DNA of 64,000 nt, from positions 40,431,824 to 40,495,823 of the forward strand of contig OU964919.1 of NCBI GenBank assembly GCA_918807975.1. The letters are read 5' to 3'. The notes beneath the pieces are model-generated. The model was not told the origin of the DNA. It saw only the letters and a list, made by a program, of their open reading frames with translations, and made no database searches. Below are positions 53,353-63,037 of the stretch, piece by piece (the first letter of the stretch is position 1; every line of letters starts with the position of its first letter). This DNA comes from Aplidium turbinatum (Eukaryota > Chordata > Ascidiacea > Aplousobranchia > Polyclinidae). The position numbers and the translations under genes were made by a program.

Positions 53353-56300
53353 CTGCAATAAACAAAGCGTGAATGGAAACTGCCGTTTTAATATGAAAAC
53401 AAAAAAAAGTGCGGAACTTTTAAAAAAATTTAAATCGTTAAACAGTTTTAACCGACACGGAATATTAAAAGCATAACTCACCTAACAAGATCCTGCCTCG
53501 TCACAAATTTTTTGGTTTCAGCTTCTTTATATTTTTTCGTATGTTCCCTGGCGGCGCGTACTTGATCAACCGCGTTTCGGATGTGCTCAGCGGGATCGCT
53601 GCGTACCTAGTGGCAAAAGATTATAACTGTTCATACAAAAGATCATGGTATACAATACGTCAAACCACGGACAGACAAAACAGAGTAACTTCAACGGTGT
53701 AACATATTTTAATTATACAAAGAAATATAACATAATTAAAATAATTGAACAGAATAAGAATTCAATTGACTAGCAAAAGCAGCGGTTGAGAACTATGTGG
53801 CAAGAACTAGTGGTGCGGTACTGATGAGCCCAGCCTCATGGGCGAAACATGTGTCTATCGCTGAGTTCTTGCTACACTCGACTGTCGAGAAACATAATCA
53901 AAATAAACCCAAACGTTTTTGACAGGTACTTGTATCCTCATCAGGTATTACTTTAAATCTGCGATGCGTAAAATGAGAATTGTAAGATAAATCTTGTTAG
54001 AATTGAGATTATATCTTCGACCGAACCTTGCCTCAACATACCCTCCGACTTACCATCAGCACTACTTGGCACAACTTAAGCACGGTCTGGTCGTCAAGGT
54101 GACCGATCATATTGTACTGAGGAATGAAGCAATTCGGGCATGACCTGCTCAACAAACATTGCAGAGTGTCGTCGATCAGGCCCAGGAAGCACTCAGCAAT
54201 CGTTTCTTCGGTGGCGAGGTAATAGAGCTTGACACGATCGCACGCCCAAAATAATAAGCTGCGTAGTATGTACGGCTTTATGACCTGATAAACAGAAACA
54301 AAATTTGATAAAGGCAGGTTGAGTTTAAAAAAAAAAGTTTAACAACTAAGTAGTCTGTTTTCACGGAAGTCAAAACTTCAGTTTTTACTTCAAATTAAAA
54401 TAATTCACTGGTAGTGATGAGTGCAAGACGCACGAGATCGATCAAACTAGAATATCATTGTACATCGAGGGCTGTATCAGCCATGATACCTACAGAGAGA
54501 GAGTGATGAGTGTGCTGTTACCAAAAACAGCATTAGTTCAACAGCTTCAGATGTGTTAATAAAAAAAGGCGTTTCGCTTTTATAGCATCATCAAACGTAA
54601 AAGTGATAAAACTTCGGAAAGGAAGTATCTTTTAATAGTTTATCGATTATGATTTTAACCAGCGGTACTTGAGAATGAGAAAACTTTAAAAGCGAAATTC
54701 ACTTTTCGTTAATACAATTGTGGGTGGTTAATAAATTGGTGGCTGTTAAGCACCTGCTTCAAGCAGACAGTTTGCCTGGGCTAGGTTCTCTGGACAAAAA
54801 GGTTTTACTCTATTGTACATGTTTATTTGGCTTAAGTGTTTGTGGTACCGGTACTGTACAACAAACTGAACTCTGTAAAAGCTGATAAGAAAAAAACGCA
54901 GGCAATTTTATGCAGCCTAAATTTATCCGTGGCCGTAGGTAGAAGCCAAGAAAAAAAGTACATAAAAAATGATAAAATCTAGATTCTAAATAAAACATCA
55001 CTGACATCAAAAGTTATCATAAAGCTGGTAGCCTATACAACTTTATATATAAATTACCTTCACATATCTACATAACGCCCTGTTCATGATCGCTTTATAA
55101 GCATAGAACGTCTTCATAAAAGGCACAGGAATGTATCTCTTCAACTGAACTTCACTTCTAGCAAACGATAACCTCCATTCCAAGTCTTTATTTCCCACCA
55201 GGCTACTTGACGGTACCAAGTGAAAACCAGTGATGACTAAATCGCATATAAAGTTAAACTTGTTAATCAGAACTTAACGCAAAGCGCAGCTCTAAATTTT
55301 ACTTGAGTCTTTCGCAAGACATACCTCGATAATAATTTGATTCATAGAAAACCATAACATACACTTCATCACACGGTGAACAGCACTCAACAGAAAAATC
55401 TAGATTTTTCAGAGCATTATTTTGTCTGAATGGAGTTTAATTTAGAAGTGACATAAGCTTGTTGCGATAAACTGATAATATTTAACATGAGGTTGCTGTT
55501 TACGGAGGACAAATGAAAAATACCACGCTTTTAAATTTGGGCACACTTAGTCGAAACAGAGTCCACCGTCTATAGTTTATATCTACAATATTAGACAGAT
55601 AAAACCAAGCAACCACACGGCATTTAACATCATACATTAGAGTGAACATAAAGTATGAACGTTTTCGGCCATACTCAAGTTAGCCCTTCTCAAGTAATGA
55701 AAATAACTGACTTTACATCTACATGAAAAATAAATAACTGATCTACACAATAAATTGAAAAACGAAATGCACAAGAATGAAACTGCAAAGCAGAGGAGAA
55801 AGGCACATTACATGGCGGTTAATTAAACGCGAGGCAAAAAGCGCATCATGCAACGAATTAAGAAAAAACGTTTAGGAGATCGGAAGCGCCTGCGGCAAAC
55901 AACTGCGTATTGAGGCGAGGATTGTCGAATTTTATGAGCAAAGCCTCGTGGATTTTCGTATCAAATTCGGTGGAACATTTACGCACAACTCTAAAAGACT
56001 TCAAGGATGATTTGTTGTTTGAACATGTTTGGCAATCGAATATGTAGTCTAATAATGGCACTTTTTCAGTTTAAATTAGTTAAATCTAAGTGGTCCCTCA
56101 CTCTCGTGGCCAAATGCCGCGTGGACATACCAATGTATGTACAGTTCGCGTCATGCGAACAAGTGAACTTGTACACGACATTTGAACACAACCAGGAGGG
56201 AGTCCTGGATTTAAAGGGCGGGGAAACCCAAATTCACTTTTTGCGAGTTTTTTGTTTCAGCGTGATGTCATTGTGTACAACATGCGTTTTAGCAAAAAAA

Positions 56301-59300
56301 AAAATCCAAATTTTGTTTCCCTCGTCTCGCTAAGGCCGCTTTTGTTTGATACCCGTTTGCGAGGTCTCGCGCGCATCAAGCTGTGATTCTGTTCGCTGTG
56401 ACGTCATAAGGTACATATAGTTGTGACCAAAACTTTAAGACCAGACTTGATTTATGACGATTTTTGCATTACTTCAAAATACTGCATCATATATTGTTTC
56501 AGTTGCATCATCTTTATGCATCATCTTATATCTGATGCAGTATTTCGAAGTAATGCAAAAATCGTCATAAATCAAGTCTGGTCTTAAAGTTTTGGCCACA
56601 ACTATATGTACCTTGTGACGTCACAGCGAACAGAATCACAGCTTGATGCGCAACGAGACCTCGTAAACGGGTATCAAACAAAAGCGGCCCTAGCGAGACG
56701 AGGGCAACAAAATTTGGATTTTTTTTATTGCTAAAACGCATGTTGTACACAATGATATCACGCTGAAACAAAAAACTCGCAAAGTTAATTTGGGTTTCCC
56801 CGCCCTTTAAGCTGAAAATAATAACCAACTTTAAATGTTTTATACACCGGAATAATATCAACGTTGAACTTCATTTTAATAAAACTTGACATATTGCCTA
56901 CAAACGTTTCGATGCTTTACCAATGAAGGGAACTGTTAAAAAGTTTTTTAATTCACGCTCGTCCGCTTGAGAGTGCGTAGAACGTGAATCCAAAACCTCC
57001 ATGAGGGGGTTGGCTTTTTCTACCGCTTTTTCTACCATGGTCGGGTTGGCTTTTTCTACCGTAAAAGTTATATTAGGATGTTGTGAGTTAAGAATGCTAA
57101 GAAACTGCATACAAGAATTATCATCAATAAACATAGCAAAAATGTCGTCAATATAACGTATTACTAACGTAAGACCATTCCCTTTCTCAATGTCGAAATT
57201 AAAATTAATAGCAACAAATTGACACTTGGGTTTGACGAAAACCAACCAATACCAACCTGCTTCTCAATTTTAATGCTGTATAGCGTATATCCTTCTACCT
57301 ACAAATCTAGATTAATTAAGTGCCTGCTCAAGCGAGCACAAGATATTTGCTCTAATTTTGATAGTTTTAATAATAAAGTCAATCGTTTACGCTCTTATTT
57401 TAATGTGAACAACTACCCCACCACATGGTTTTCCAATAAGGTGCTCAGGGGGGGTTTTGGATTCACGTTCTGCGCACTCTCAAGCGGACGAGCGTGAATT
57501 AAAAAACTTTTTAACAGTTCGAAAGGTTTTGTTGGCAATATGTCAAGTTTTATTAAAATGAAGTTCAACGTTGATATTATTCCGGTGTATAAAACATTTA
57601 AAGTTGGTTATTATTTTCAGCTTAAATCTAGAACTCCCTCCTGCTTGTGTTCAAATGCCGTGTACAAGTTCACTTGTTTGCATGACGCGAACTGTACATA
57701 CATTGGTAATTGGTATGTCCAGTTGTCCACGCGGCATTTGGCCAGGAGAGTGAGGGACCACTTAGATTTAACTAATTTGAACTGAAAAAGTGCCATTAAC
57801 GACCATACGTATATTCGATTTCCAAACATGTTCAAACAACAAACCATCCTTGGAGTCTTTTAGAGTTGTGCGTAAATGTTCCACCGAATTTGATTTGCTC
57901 ATAAAATTCGACAATCCTCGCCTCAATACGCAGTTGTTTGCCGCAGGCGCTTCCTATCTCCTAAACGTTTTTTCTTAATTCGTTGTATGATGCACTTTTT
58001 GCCTCGCGTCATTAACCGCCATGTGATGTGCCTTTCTCCTCTGCTTTGCAGTTTCATTCTTGTGCATTTCGTTTTTCAATTTATTGTGTAGATCAGATAT
58101 TTATTCTATGTAAAATCAGTTATTTTCGTTACTTGAGAAGGGCTAACTTGAGTATGACCGAAAACGTTCGTAGTTTATAGTTTATGTTCACTCTAATGTA
58201 TGATGTTAATTGTTAAATGCCGTGTGGTTGCTTGGTTTTATCTGTCAATGATTGAAGAAAGTCACCTCTCTACCAAAATTGCATCAACAATATTGCCACA
58301 CAAATATTTGAACAATTGTATTTTTGCATTCCAGTTCTTATTATGGGGTACCGTATGTATGTAGATTCCTATGTTGCTAACTGAGCGGCTTGAAATAATT
58401 CTTCACGATCCATCTTAGTCAAAATGAAGGTCCGTAAGAATAGCAATAAAGAAAATCACACTGACAAACCTTCTTCTTGTGAGAGCGGAGTGCCTTCGTA
58501 GAAATGGTTCTCTGACAGCCATCCCATGGCAACCGCTGGCCAACCTCTGAATGAAACAACTGGCACGATGTCATACATGATCCGAGTGCCTCCTCTAGCA
58601 AGCACGACTGTGGTCACGATCCCGCTACGTTTGACCATTACAGCATTTGGGCTCCCTCGCTGTGGATTGTCTTTCATCTTTTCAGTGACCTTGGACAAAT
58701 ACAGTTAAATATGCTTTGCCATCTTGAAAATGAACTTACGTGGACAGTTGGGTACACGCTTTTGCGCAACGCTTTTACACAGTTTTACAAGTGCAGATCA
58801 CCGCCGGCAAGTGAGAAACCAGGAATGTAAGTTACGTTATGTATATATGTGTATTATACTAAACAAAACTTGTCTAGATAGTAAAATGCATGCACATTCA
58901 AATAGGTTTTATGCCTTTTTCGTGTTTTATGATCGTAAATTCTGCAAATTTTCTTGTCAACACAAAACATAATACTGTATTGAAACTCCACTGCTGCATT
59001 AGGCAAAGGTATTTGCAATCTTGTAAACAGGTAGACATACACATTGCACACGGGATATGCTTTCTAACTACACAGTAAAATCTGCTGAAACCTTTTCCTT
59101 GGTCTCGGCAGAGCGTCTATAGTTTTGTACATAACCAGCTCCACGTTTTGTCTAACTCGACACCATTTTTAAGGTCCAGACAGAAGAAATTTTATATACC
59201 CGGTACAATATAAATCAATGATTTTGGCGCCTGATTGAACGTCCTTCTGCATTTTCAAGTTGGTAATGGATTTGCGGTAATTCTTCACACTTTGTTTTCA

Positions 59301-62300
59301 CACAGTTTACCAACCTTTCCGATTCAACACTGTGCGTTGCAAGTTTCAATTAGCTTATTTGCAAATGACAGTTTACGTTTTTTGTACAGTAACAAATAAG
59401 ACCGATGCTATTACGATTTTTGACAATGTCAGGGAAATCTTTACAGCTTAAGAGTTTAACTTTGCTACAAACGCACCACATTGTCACAAGGAATAAAACC
59501 GGCAAAATATAAAACATAGGTTACTAAGAACAACATTGATTGCAATAATCAAAAGCTCCGATGAAATCCTGGAAGACTATGAAGCCATAAAAACAGTACC
59601 GTACCTTGTGAAGAAAAGGGATTATTGCCATGTCTAACTGATTGCTTTTATTGGAGGTCAAATCACACAGCATTTTTTTCCTTATTTTTAATTTTGCTTT
59701 TTGCAGCAAGTCTTTTTATGGTTATTGACCTAGTTTCTTACGCTTTGTCTGATCCAAACAGTTGTTGTCATCAGTAACAGGATAAAAGTGCTTATTAATC
59801 AAAAACTAAACGATCATTAACCGCTTTCCAGAGGCGATGTTCCAAACATACGGTTTTGGGAAATAAAATATAATTAAATACGGTTTTATTCAGTGCCACA
59901 TGATCAGGCATTTTGAAGCATAAAGTTTGAGCAACGGTCTGTTTTTTACAGCGTGTGTTCAATATTCATTTTACGATTACATCTAAATTTCCAAACTCGT
60001 TCTAACTGGTGCAGACAGCTAGTGCTTGCTTGTAAAGTAAAAATTTGCATAGCATGATAGTGTCCCTTATTTCGATGGAAAATTTAAAAGACTGCTTAAC
60101 TCGATGGTTTTTCAAATTTCCTTTCAGGTGTCTCGGTGGGTGGTTTTACTGTATGTGACATCCGGATTGCTAGACAATGTTCAATCCTGGCTATTATAGC
60201 CAAGTTTTTCCAGTCAAATCACAATATTTTCTTGCTTAACATACCAATGTTTCGTTATTAGCTTTAGCACTGAACAGTACAAAACTTGGGATAACTGTGG
60301 GGCCCAGTAAGCTGGTAACTAACCTTCAGGTGACATATAATCGAAAGATTCAGACTACAGTTTGTTTCAGCTTTGAACAAGCTCTAATACTATGCAGACT
60401 TAGTATGGTACGATGCTGCGCAGTATCATCAAGCATCAAAGTATAAAATAAGCATCTTATCACTATTTTCATGTTTTGATTTTTATGACGAACTAAATCC
60501 TCCGTGAAAGGTATTAATCAGTGATTTTAATATTTACCGTTTCTATAGCATCGTAGAACCAATCACAAACTTTTGGGGGAGACAGGTAATGACTGGTTTC
60601 ACCATCTTGTTCTATTACAGAACAGCAGGATTCCCATCGAGGTATAGTTTCATCATCAAAAAACCTAACATTGGCTAATTTAGTTGCAATCTCATACCAA
60701 AAAATCTTTTCAGATTAAAAAGCATAAAACGTACAGTTTATGAGCAAAATAGTTACTTAAAAACTGCACATCTATCAGCAGATTCTCGAAGTGGGGTCTG
60801 CTACTATTCGGTGAGTCCGATTCGGTGAGTTCGATTCGGTGAGTTCCTAACCTCTAACCCTCACCTCAAACCCCTAACCCTAAAACGGCAATGATAATTA
60901 GGCTACGGTACCCAATAACTTTAAAAAAAAATTGAAAAATTCCCCGTTAAGGGATCGGGCTCACCGAATCAGACTCACCAAATTGGACTCACCGAAACGG
61001 GCCATTCCGCTCGAAGTGAAACAGAAAAGGGTGTAAAATAAAATATTAAACAAAAACAATCATCAAAATTTAGACAAAATATTTTCAATGTTCAGCATTG
61101 TTACAAGCAAAGCTTGCAATAAATGACAAAGATAATGAACACGTCTAAAGTTATATATACACAACAAACTTTTTTGTTTATGATAAAGACTGTTAAAAAC
61201 ACGAAAGAAGTTTACCAGAAAGATCTAACAAACTTACTTTAAGCTGAGCCATGAATGACATGCTATGGAGTGCCTCATATCGAGAACAACTGGTTGCTTT
61301 TTATCGTGTAATTTCAAGATAGGAACATACAAAGTGTAATCCAAATCGTAATCATTTCCTCTAAAAAACACATTGTAAATGCTAATTGAATAAGCTTCTA
61401 AATGTTATTATCACAGCAAAGTCGGTGGTTGTGCAATACCGGAATGGCCCGATTCGGTGAGTCCGATTCGGTGAGTTCCCTATTCGGTGAGAGCCTTTTT
61501 CGGTGAGAGCCCTATTCGGTGAGTTTTTTTTTTTAAATTATTGCGCGCCGTAGCCTAATTATTATTGCCGTTATAGGGGTTAGGGGATAGGGATTAGGGG
61601 TTTGGGGGGTTTGGGAGGTTTTTGGGGGTTTTGGGTTTTTGGGGGTTTGGGTTTTTGGGGGGTTTGGGTTTTTGGGGGGTTTGGGTTTTTCGGGTTTTGT
61701 GGTTTTTGGGGTTTTGGGTTTTTGGGGGGTTTGGGTTTTTGGGGGTTTGGGTTTTTGGGGGTTTTGGTTTTTGGGGTTTTGGGTTTTTTTGGGGGTTTTG
61801 GGTTTTTGGGGGTTTTGGTTTTTTTTGGGTTTTTTGGGGGTTTTGGGGTTTTTTGGGGGGTTTGGGTTTTTGGGGTTTTGGATTTTGGGTTTGAGATTAG
61901 GGGGTTTGGGGTTAGGGGTTTTAATTAGGCTACGGTACCCGATAATTTTAAAAAAAAAATTCAAAAAAATCACCGAATAGGGCTCTCACCGAAAAAGGCT
62001 CTCACCGAATCGGACTCACCGAATCGGACTCACCGAATAGTAGCAGACCCGTGCAATACATAGTACAGACTGAGAGTAGGTTAGATGTTTAGTGAAAATG
62101 CCAGCATAGCAACTATTGTGATGAATGCAAATTCGCAGTGAAACTATCTTGCTATGAAATTGTAATCTTATCAAACCACTTTATTGCGTATGTGTTTAGG
62201 CAATGCAAGCATCAGTGGGTTTGAAGGTGATCATCAGAGCATCATCTTCAAATTCTGATTACAATACATAGTTACATACTGACCATACTTCATAAACAAA

Positions 62301-62626
62301 AAAGGATTGTGCCTTGAATATGAAAAATATATATACAGTAGTGCAAAAAATATATAAAAAATACAGTATATACCAGTGTCTTTAATTTTTGTTCTTTGAT
62401 TAAACCAATTGACCAATTTTTCAAAACTAATAAAAAACATTTATTAAATTATTAACATGCCAATACTATCACTTGTAAATATCACATTGAAAACATCACC
62501 AACACCTGGCAAGTTCACTCGGGCTGTCTACATCAATGTCAACAGTTCCATCTCTGGCATTACCCGATAAAAGGAGATATTCATTAGCAGCAGGAAGCCT
62601 CTCATCCAGTTTTTGCACTTCACCTG
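53181..62626 (-). CDS. MB21D2: MB21D2 (Mab-21 domain-containing protein 2), eight exons, 5' end not found
   Basis: The Mab-21/cGAS-like nucleotidyltransferase-fold family includes cGAS; the role of MB21D2 itself is poorly known. Coding exons in transcription order are 62506-62626, 61238-61360, 60538-60664, 58470-58689, 55058-55236, 54054-54284, 53482-53606 and 53181-53352. All have GT-AG borders and matching phases, giving about 432 residues. Human MB21D2 is about 491 residues, so roughly the first 65 residues are missing and should lie beyond 62.6 kb. Near-identical blocks are VQKLDERLPAANEYLLLSG, LKLHDKKQPVVLDMRHS, MYDIVPVVSFRGWPAVAMGW, EWRLSFARSEVQLKR and NPGKSISVFLNPDDA...HFRIDGKFF. The nucleotidyltransferase motif region reads SGNARDG...NDYDLDYTL. 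The coding exons show no damage, so the gene looks functional. Introns hold many transposon remnants. Confidence 0.95.
53482..53606 (-). CDS. MB21D2: MB21D2 exon
   Basis: It encodes VRSDPAEHIRNAVDQVRAAR to VTRQDLVR; human has VRSDPAEHLRTAIEHVKAA. The donor is GTGAGT. Confidence 0.92.
53800..53872 (+). ncRNA. Type I hammerhead self-cleaving ribozyme
   Basis: All conserved core elements are present in order: CTGATGA (53821-53827), stem II GCCC...GGGC with loop AGCCTCAT (53828-53843), GAAA (53844-53847), a 2-bp helix III (AC/GT) closed by the tetraloop ATGT, and the cleavage triplet GTC (53853-53855). Helix I pairs CGGTA (53816-53820) with TATCG (53856-53860) and, after an internal loop, GCAAGAAC (53800-53807) with GTTCTTGC (53865-53872). 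Minimal helix III and an internal loop in helix I are typical of hammerheads in Penelope-like elements and retrozymes. It lies in an MB21D2 intron but on the opposite strand to that gene. Confidence 0.88.
53875..53960 (-). repeat. Penelope-type terminal remnant next to the ribozyme
   Basis: The minus strand reads CCTGATGAGGATACAAGTAC, then CTGTCAAAAACGTTTGGG and TTATTTTGATTATG. It corresponds to plus strand 13619-13677 (CCTGATGAGAACACAAGTAG, CGAAAACGTTTGAG, TTATTTTAATCATG). It is a decayed relative of a hammerhead-bearing end. Confidence 0.5.
54054..54284 (-). CDS. MB21D2: MB21D2 exon
   Basis: It encodes VIKPYILRSLLFWACDRVKL, CFLGLIDDTLQCLLSRSCPN and CFIPQYNMIGHLDDQTVLK; human has LRSMMLWACDRLP...LLGLIDDLQHCL. 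It starts and ends in phase 0. Confidence 0.93.
54437..54512 (+). repeat. Very short LINE 3' end
   Basis: GAGATCGATCAAACTAGAAT, then TTGTACATCGAGGGCTGTAT and GATACCTACAGAGAGAGAG match, in the opposite orientation, the 3' end of the LINE fragment at 42886-42965. It lies in an MB21D2 intron. Confidence 0.75.
55058..55236 (-). CDS. MB21D2: MB21D2 exon
   Basis: It encodes ITGFHLVPSSS, NKDLEWRLSFARSEVQLKRY and AYKAIMNRALCRYVK; human has SGFYLVPACS...NEWRLSFARSEVQLKKC. The acceptor is GCGATTTAG and the donor GTAATT. Confidence 0.93.
55590..57230 (-). mobile_element. Penelope-like element, minus-strand fragment
   Basis: On the minus strand, 57230-56890 holds RT sequence with the catalytic RYIDDIFAMF, then a linker (MKFNVDIIPVYKTFK, about 56815-56880). 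After an inserted palindromic element come the GIY-YIG endonuclease (about 56214-56060) and the C-terminal segment SFRVVRKCSTEFD...EALLIKFDNPRLNTQ (56061-55858). The 3' flank ends with GAGAAGGGCTAACTTGAGTA and CCGAAAACGTTC. It is the mirror image of 57230-58255 and lies in an MB21D2 intron on the same strand as that gene. Confidence 0.8.
56211..56810. mobile_element. Palindromic TTAA-inserted element (piggyBac-like MITE), copy 2
   Basis: The element 56215-56806 (592 bp) has TTAA at both sides, ends AGGGCGGGGAAACCC, and near-perfect mirror halves, almost identical to 37265-37854. The mirror Penelope copy keeps the empty site at 57617-57634 (CAGCTTAAATCTAG), with a single TTAA at 57622-57625. 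Confidence 0.95.
57231..58255 (+). mobile_element. Penelope-like element, plus-strand fragment
   Basis: It starts after the catalytic RT box, with the thumb-like stretch YKSRLIKCLLKRAQDICSNF and FNVNNYPTTWFSNKVL (57300-57450). Then come MKFNVDIIPVYKTFK, the Cys-rich CLCSNAVYKFTCLHDANCTY, the GIY-YIG type endonuclease with TYIG and STRHLARRVRDHL (57640-57785), and SFRVVRKCSTEFD...NPRLNTQLFAAGA (to 57978). Frame changes separate the parts. The 3' flank contains GAGAAGGGCTAACTTGAGTA and CCGAAAACGTTC (58136-58172). It meets the minus-strand copy head to head near 57230. Confidence 0.8.
58470..58689 (-). CDS. MB21D2: MB21D2 exon
   Basis: It encodes VTEKMKDNPQRGSPNAVMVK, RIMYDIVPVVSFRGWPAVAM and GWLSENHFYEGTPLSQEE; human has MLYDIVPVVSFKGWPAVAQSWLMENHFWDG. 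This is the core of the Mab-21 fold. Confidence 0.95.
58690..60537. other. MB21D2 intron
   Basis: AT-rich; I recognise no repeat ends or other gene. Confidence 0.4.
60538..60664 (-). CDS. MB21D2: MB21D2 exon
   Basis: It encodes FFDDETIPRWESCCSVIEQD and SHYLSPPKVCDWFYDAIET; human has LFDEGTISKWKDCC...YFFSPTKVADWFYDSI. The donor is GTAAAT. Confidence 0.94.
60797..61020 (+). mobile_element. TTCGGTGAGTCCGA-repeat element with a telomere-like core, copy 1
   Basis: It starts GTCTGCTACTATTCGGTGAG and ends CTCACCGAAACGGGCCATTC. TTCGGTGAG units are repeated at both ends in inverted orientation. The core holds CCCTAA-type units (CTCTAACCCTCACC, CCCCTAACCCTAAAAC) and ATTAGGCTACGGTACCCAAT. Copy 2 is its inverted relative. 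It lies in the intron next to an MB21D2 exon. Confidence 0.7.
61238..61360 (-). CDS. MB21D2: MB21D2 exon (carries the DxD-like motif)
   Basis: It encodes GNDYDLDYTLYVPILKLHDK and KQPVVLDMRHSIACHSWLSL; human has GTDYDMDFTLLVPALKLHDRNQPVTLDMRHSALCHSWLSL. It is flanked on both sides by inverted copies of the TTCGGTGAG element. Confidence 0.95.
61437..62050 (-). mobile_element. TTCGGTGAGTCCGA-repeat element, copy 2, with an expanded G/T tract
   Basis: It starts CGGAATGGCCCGATTCGGTG and ends CTCACCGAATAGTAGCAGAC, the reverse complement of copy 1. The telomere-like core is expanded to about 350 bases of GGGGTTTTGGGTTTTT-like sequence (61575-61925) between GGGGTTAGGGG-type units. ATTAGGCTACGGTACCCGAT is shared with copy 1. 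Confidence 0.7.
61575..61925 (+). repeat. G/T-only low-complexity tract
   Basis: The plus strand is almost only G and T, in runs of 3-6 G separated by runs of T (units such as GGGTTTTTGGGGGTTT). It has G-quadruplex potential and resembles degenerate telomeric repeats. Confidence 0.9.
62506..62626 (-). CDS. MB21D2: MB21D2 exon (first one seen)
   Basis: It encodes EVQKLDERLPAANEYLLLSG and NARDGTVDIDVDSPSELAR; human has MVQKLDQKLPVANEYLLLSGGVREGVVDLDLDE. The acceptor is TTTTTTACCAG, so at least one more upstream exon must exist. Confidence 0.93.
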
Positions 62627-63037
62627 GTAAAAAATGTACATACATTATGATATTCTTGAGAAAACCCACAATTAAATATTTAAAATTTTATTAACCGCCA
62701 AATTGAGATATTTTGAATGTTAAAGTGTTTGTTGAAAAAGTAATTTTTGTATATGGTGCCATCCACTGCAAATTCTTTTTAATACCGGTACATATTAACC
62801 AAAACCAAAGAAATCTGCTAACGAGATAACCCAATAACCAATATAATAATAAATAACGAAATAAACTAATGTATTTTTTAACTTTTTTCTCTTGCCTTTA
62901 ACAGCACTGCACTACTGTAGTATATACACATAGGTGGTCCACAAAAATGTGACATATTTTGTTTATCTGTCATTTCCATAAAAATTAATTCTACCTCTTG
63001 ATTTTCAGGTTAGTTATAGAGTACAGCTGTAAGTTTT

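Noticed and set aside
61533-61980. Long open frames with Gly/Phe-rich or Pro/Lys-rich repeats
   Set aside because: They are translations of the G/T-only tract. Several overlapping frames on both strands stay open because of base composition, and no domain is present.
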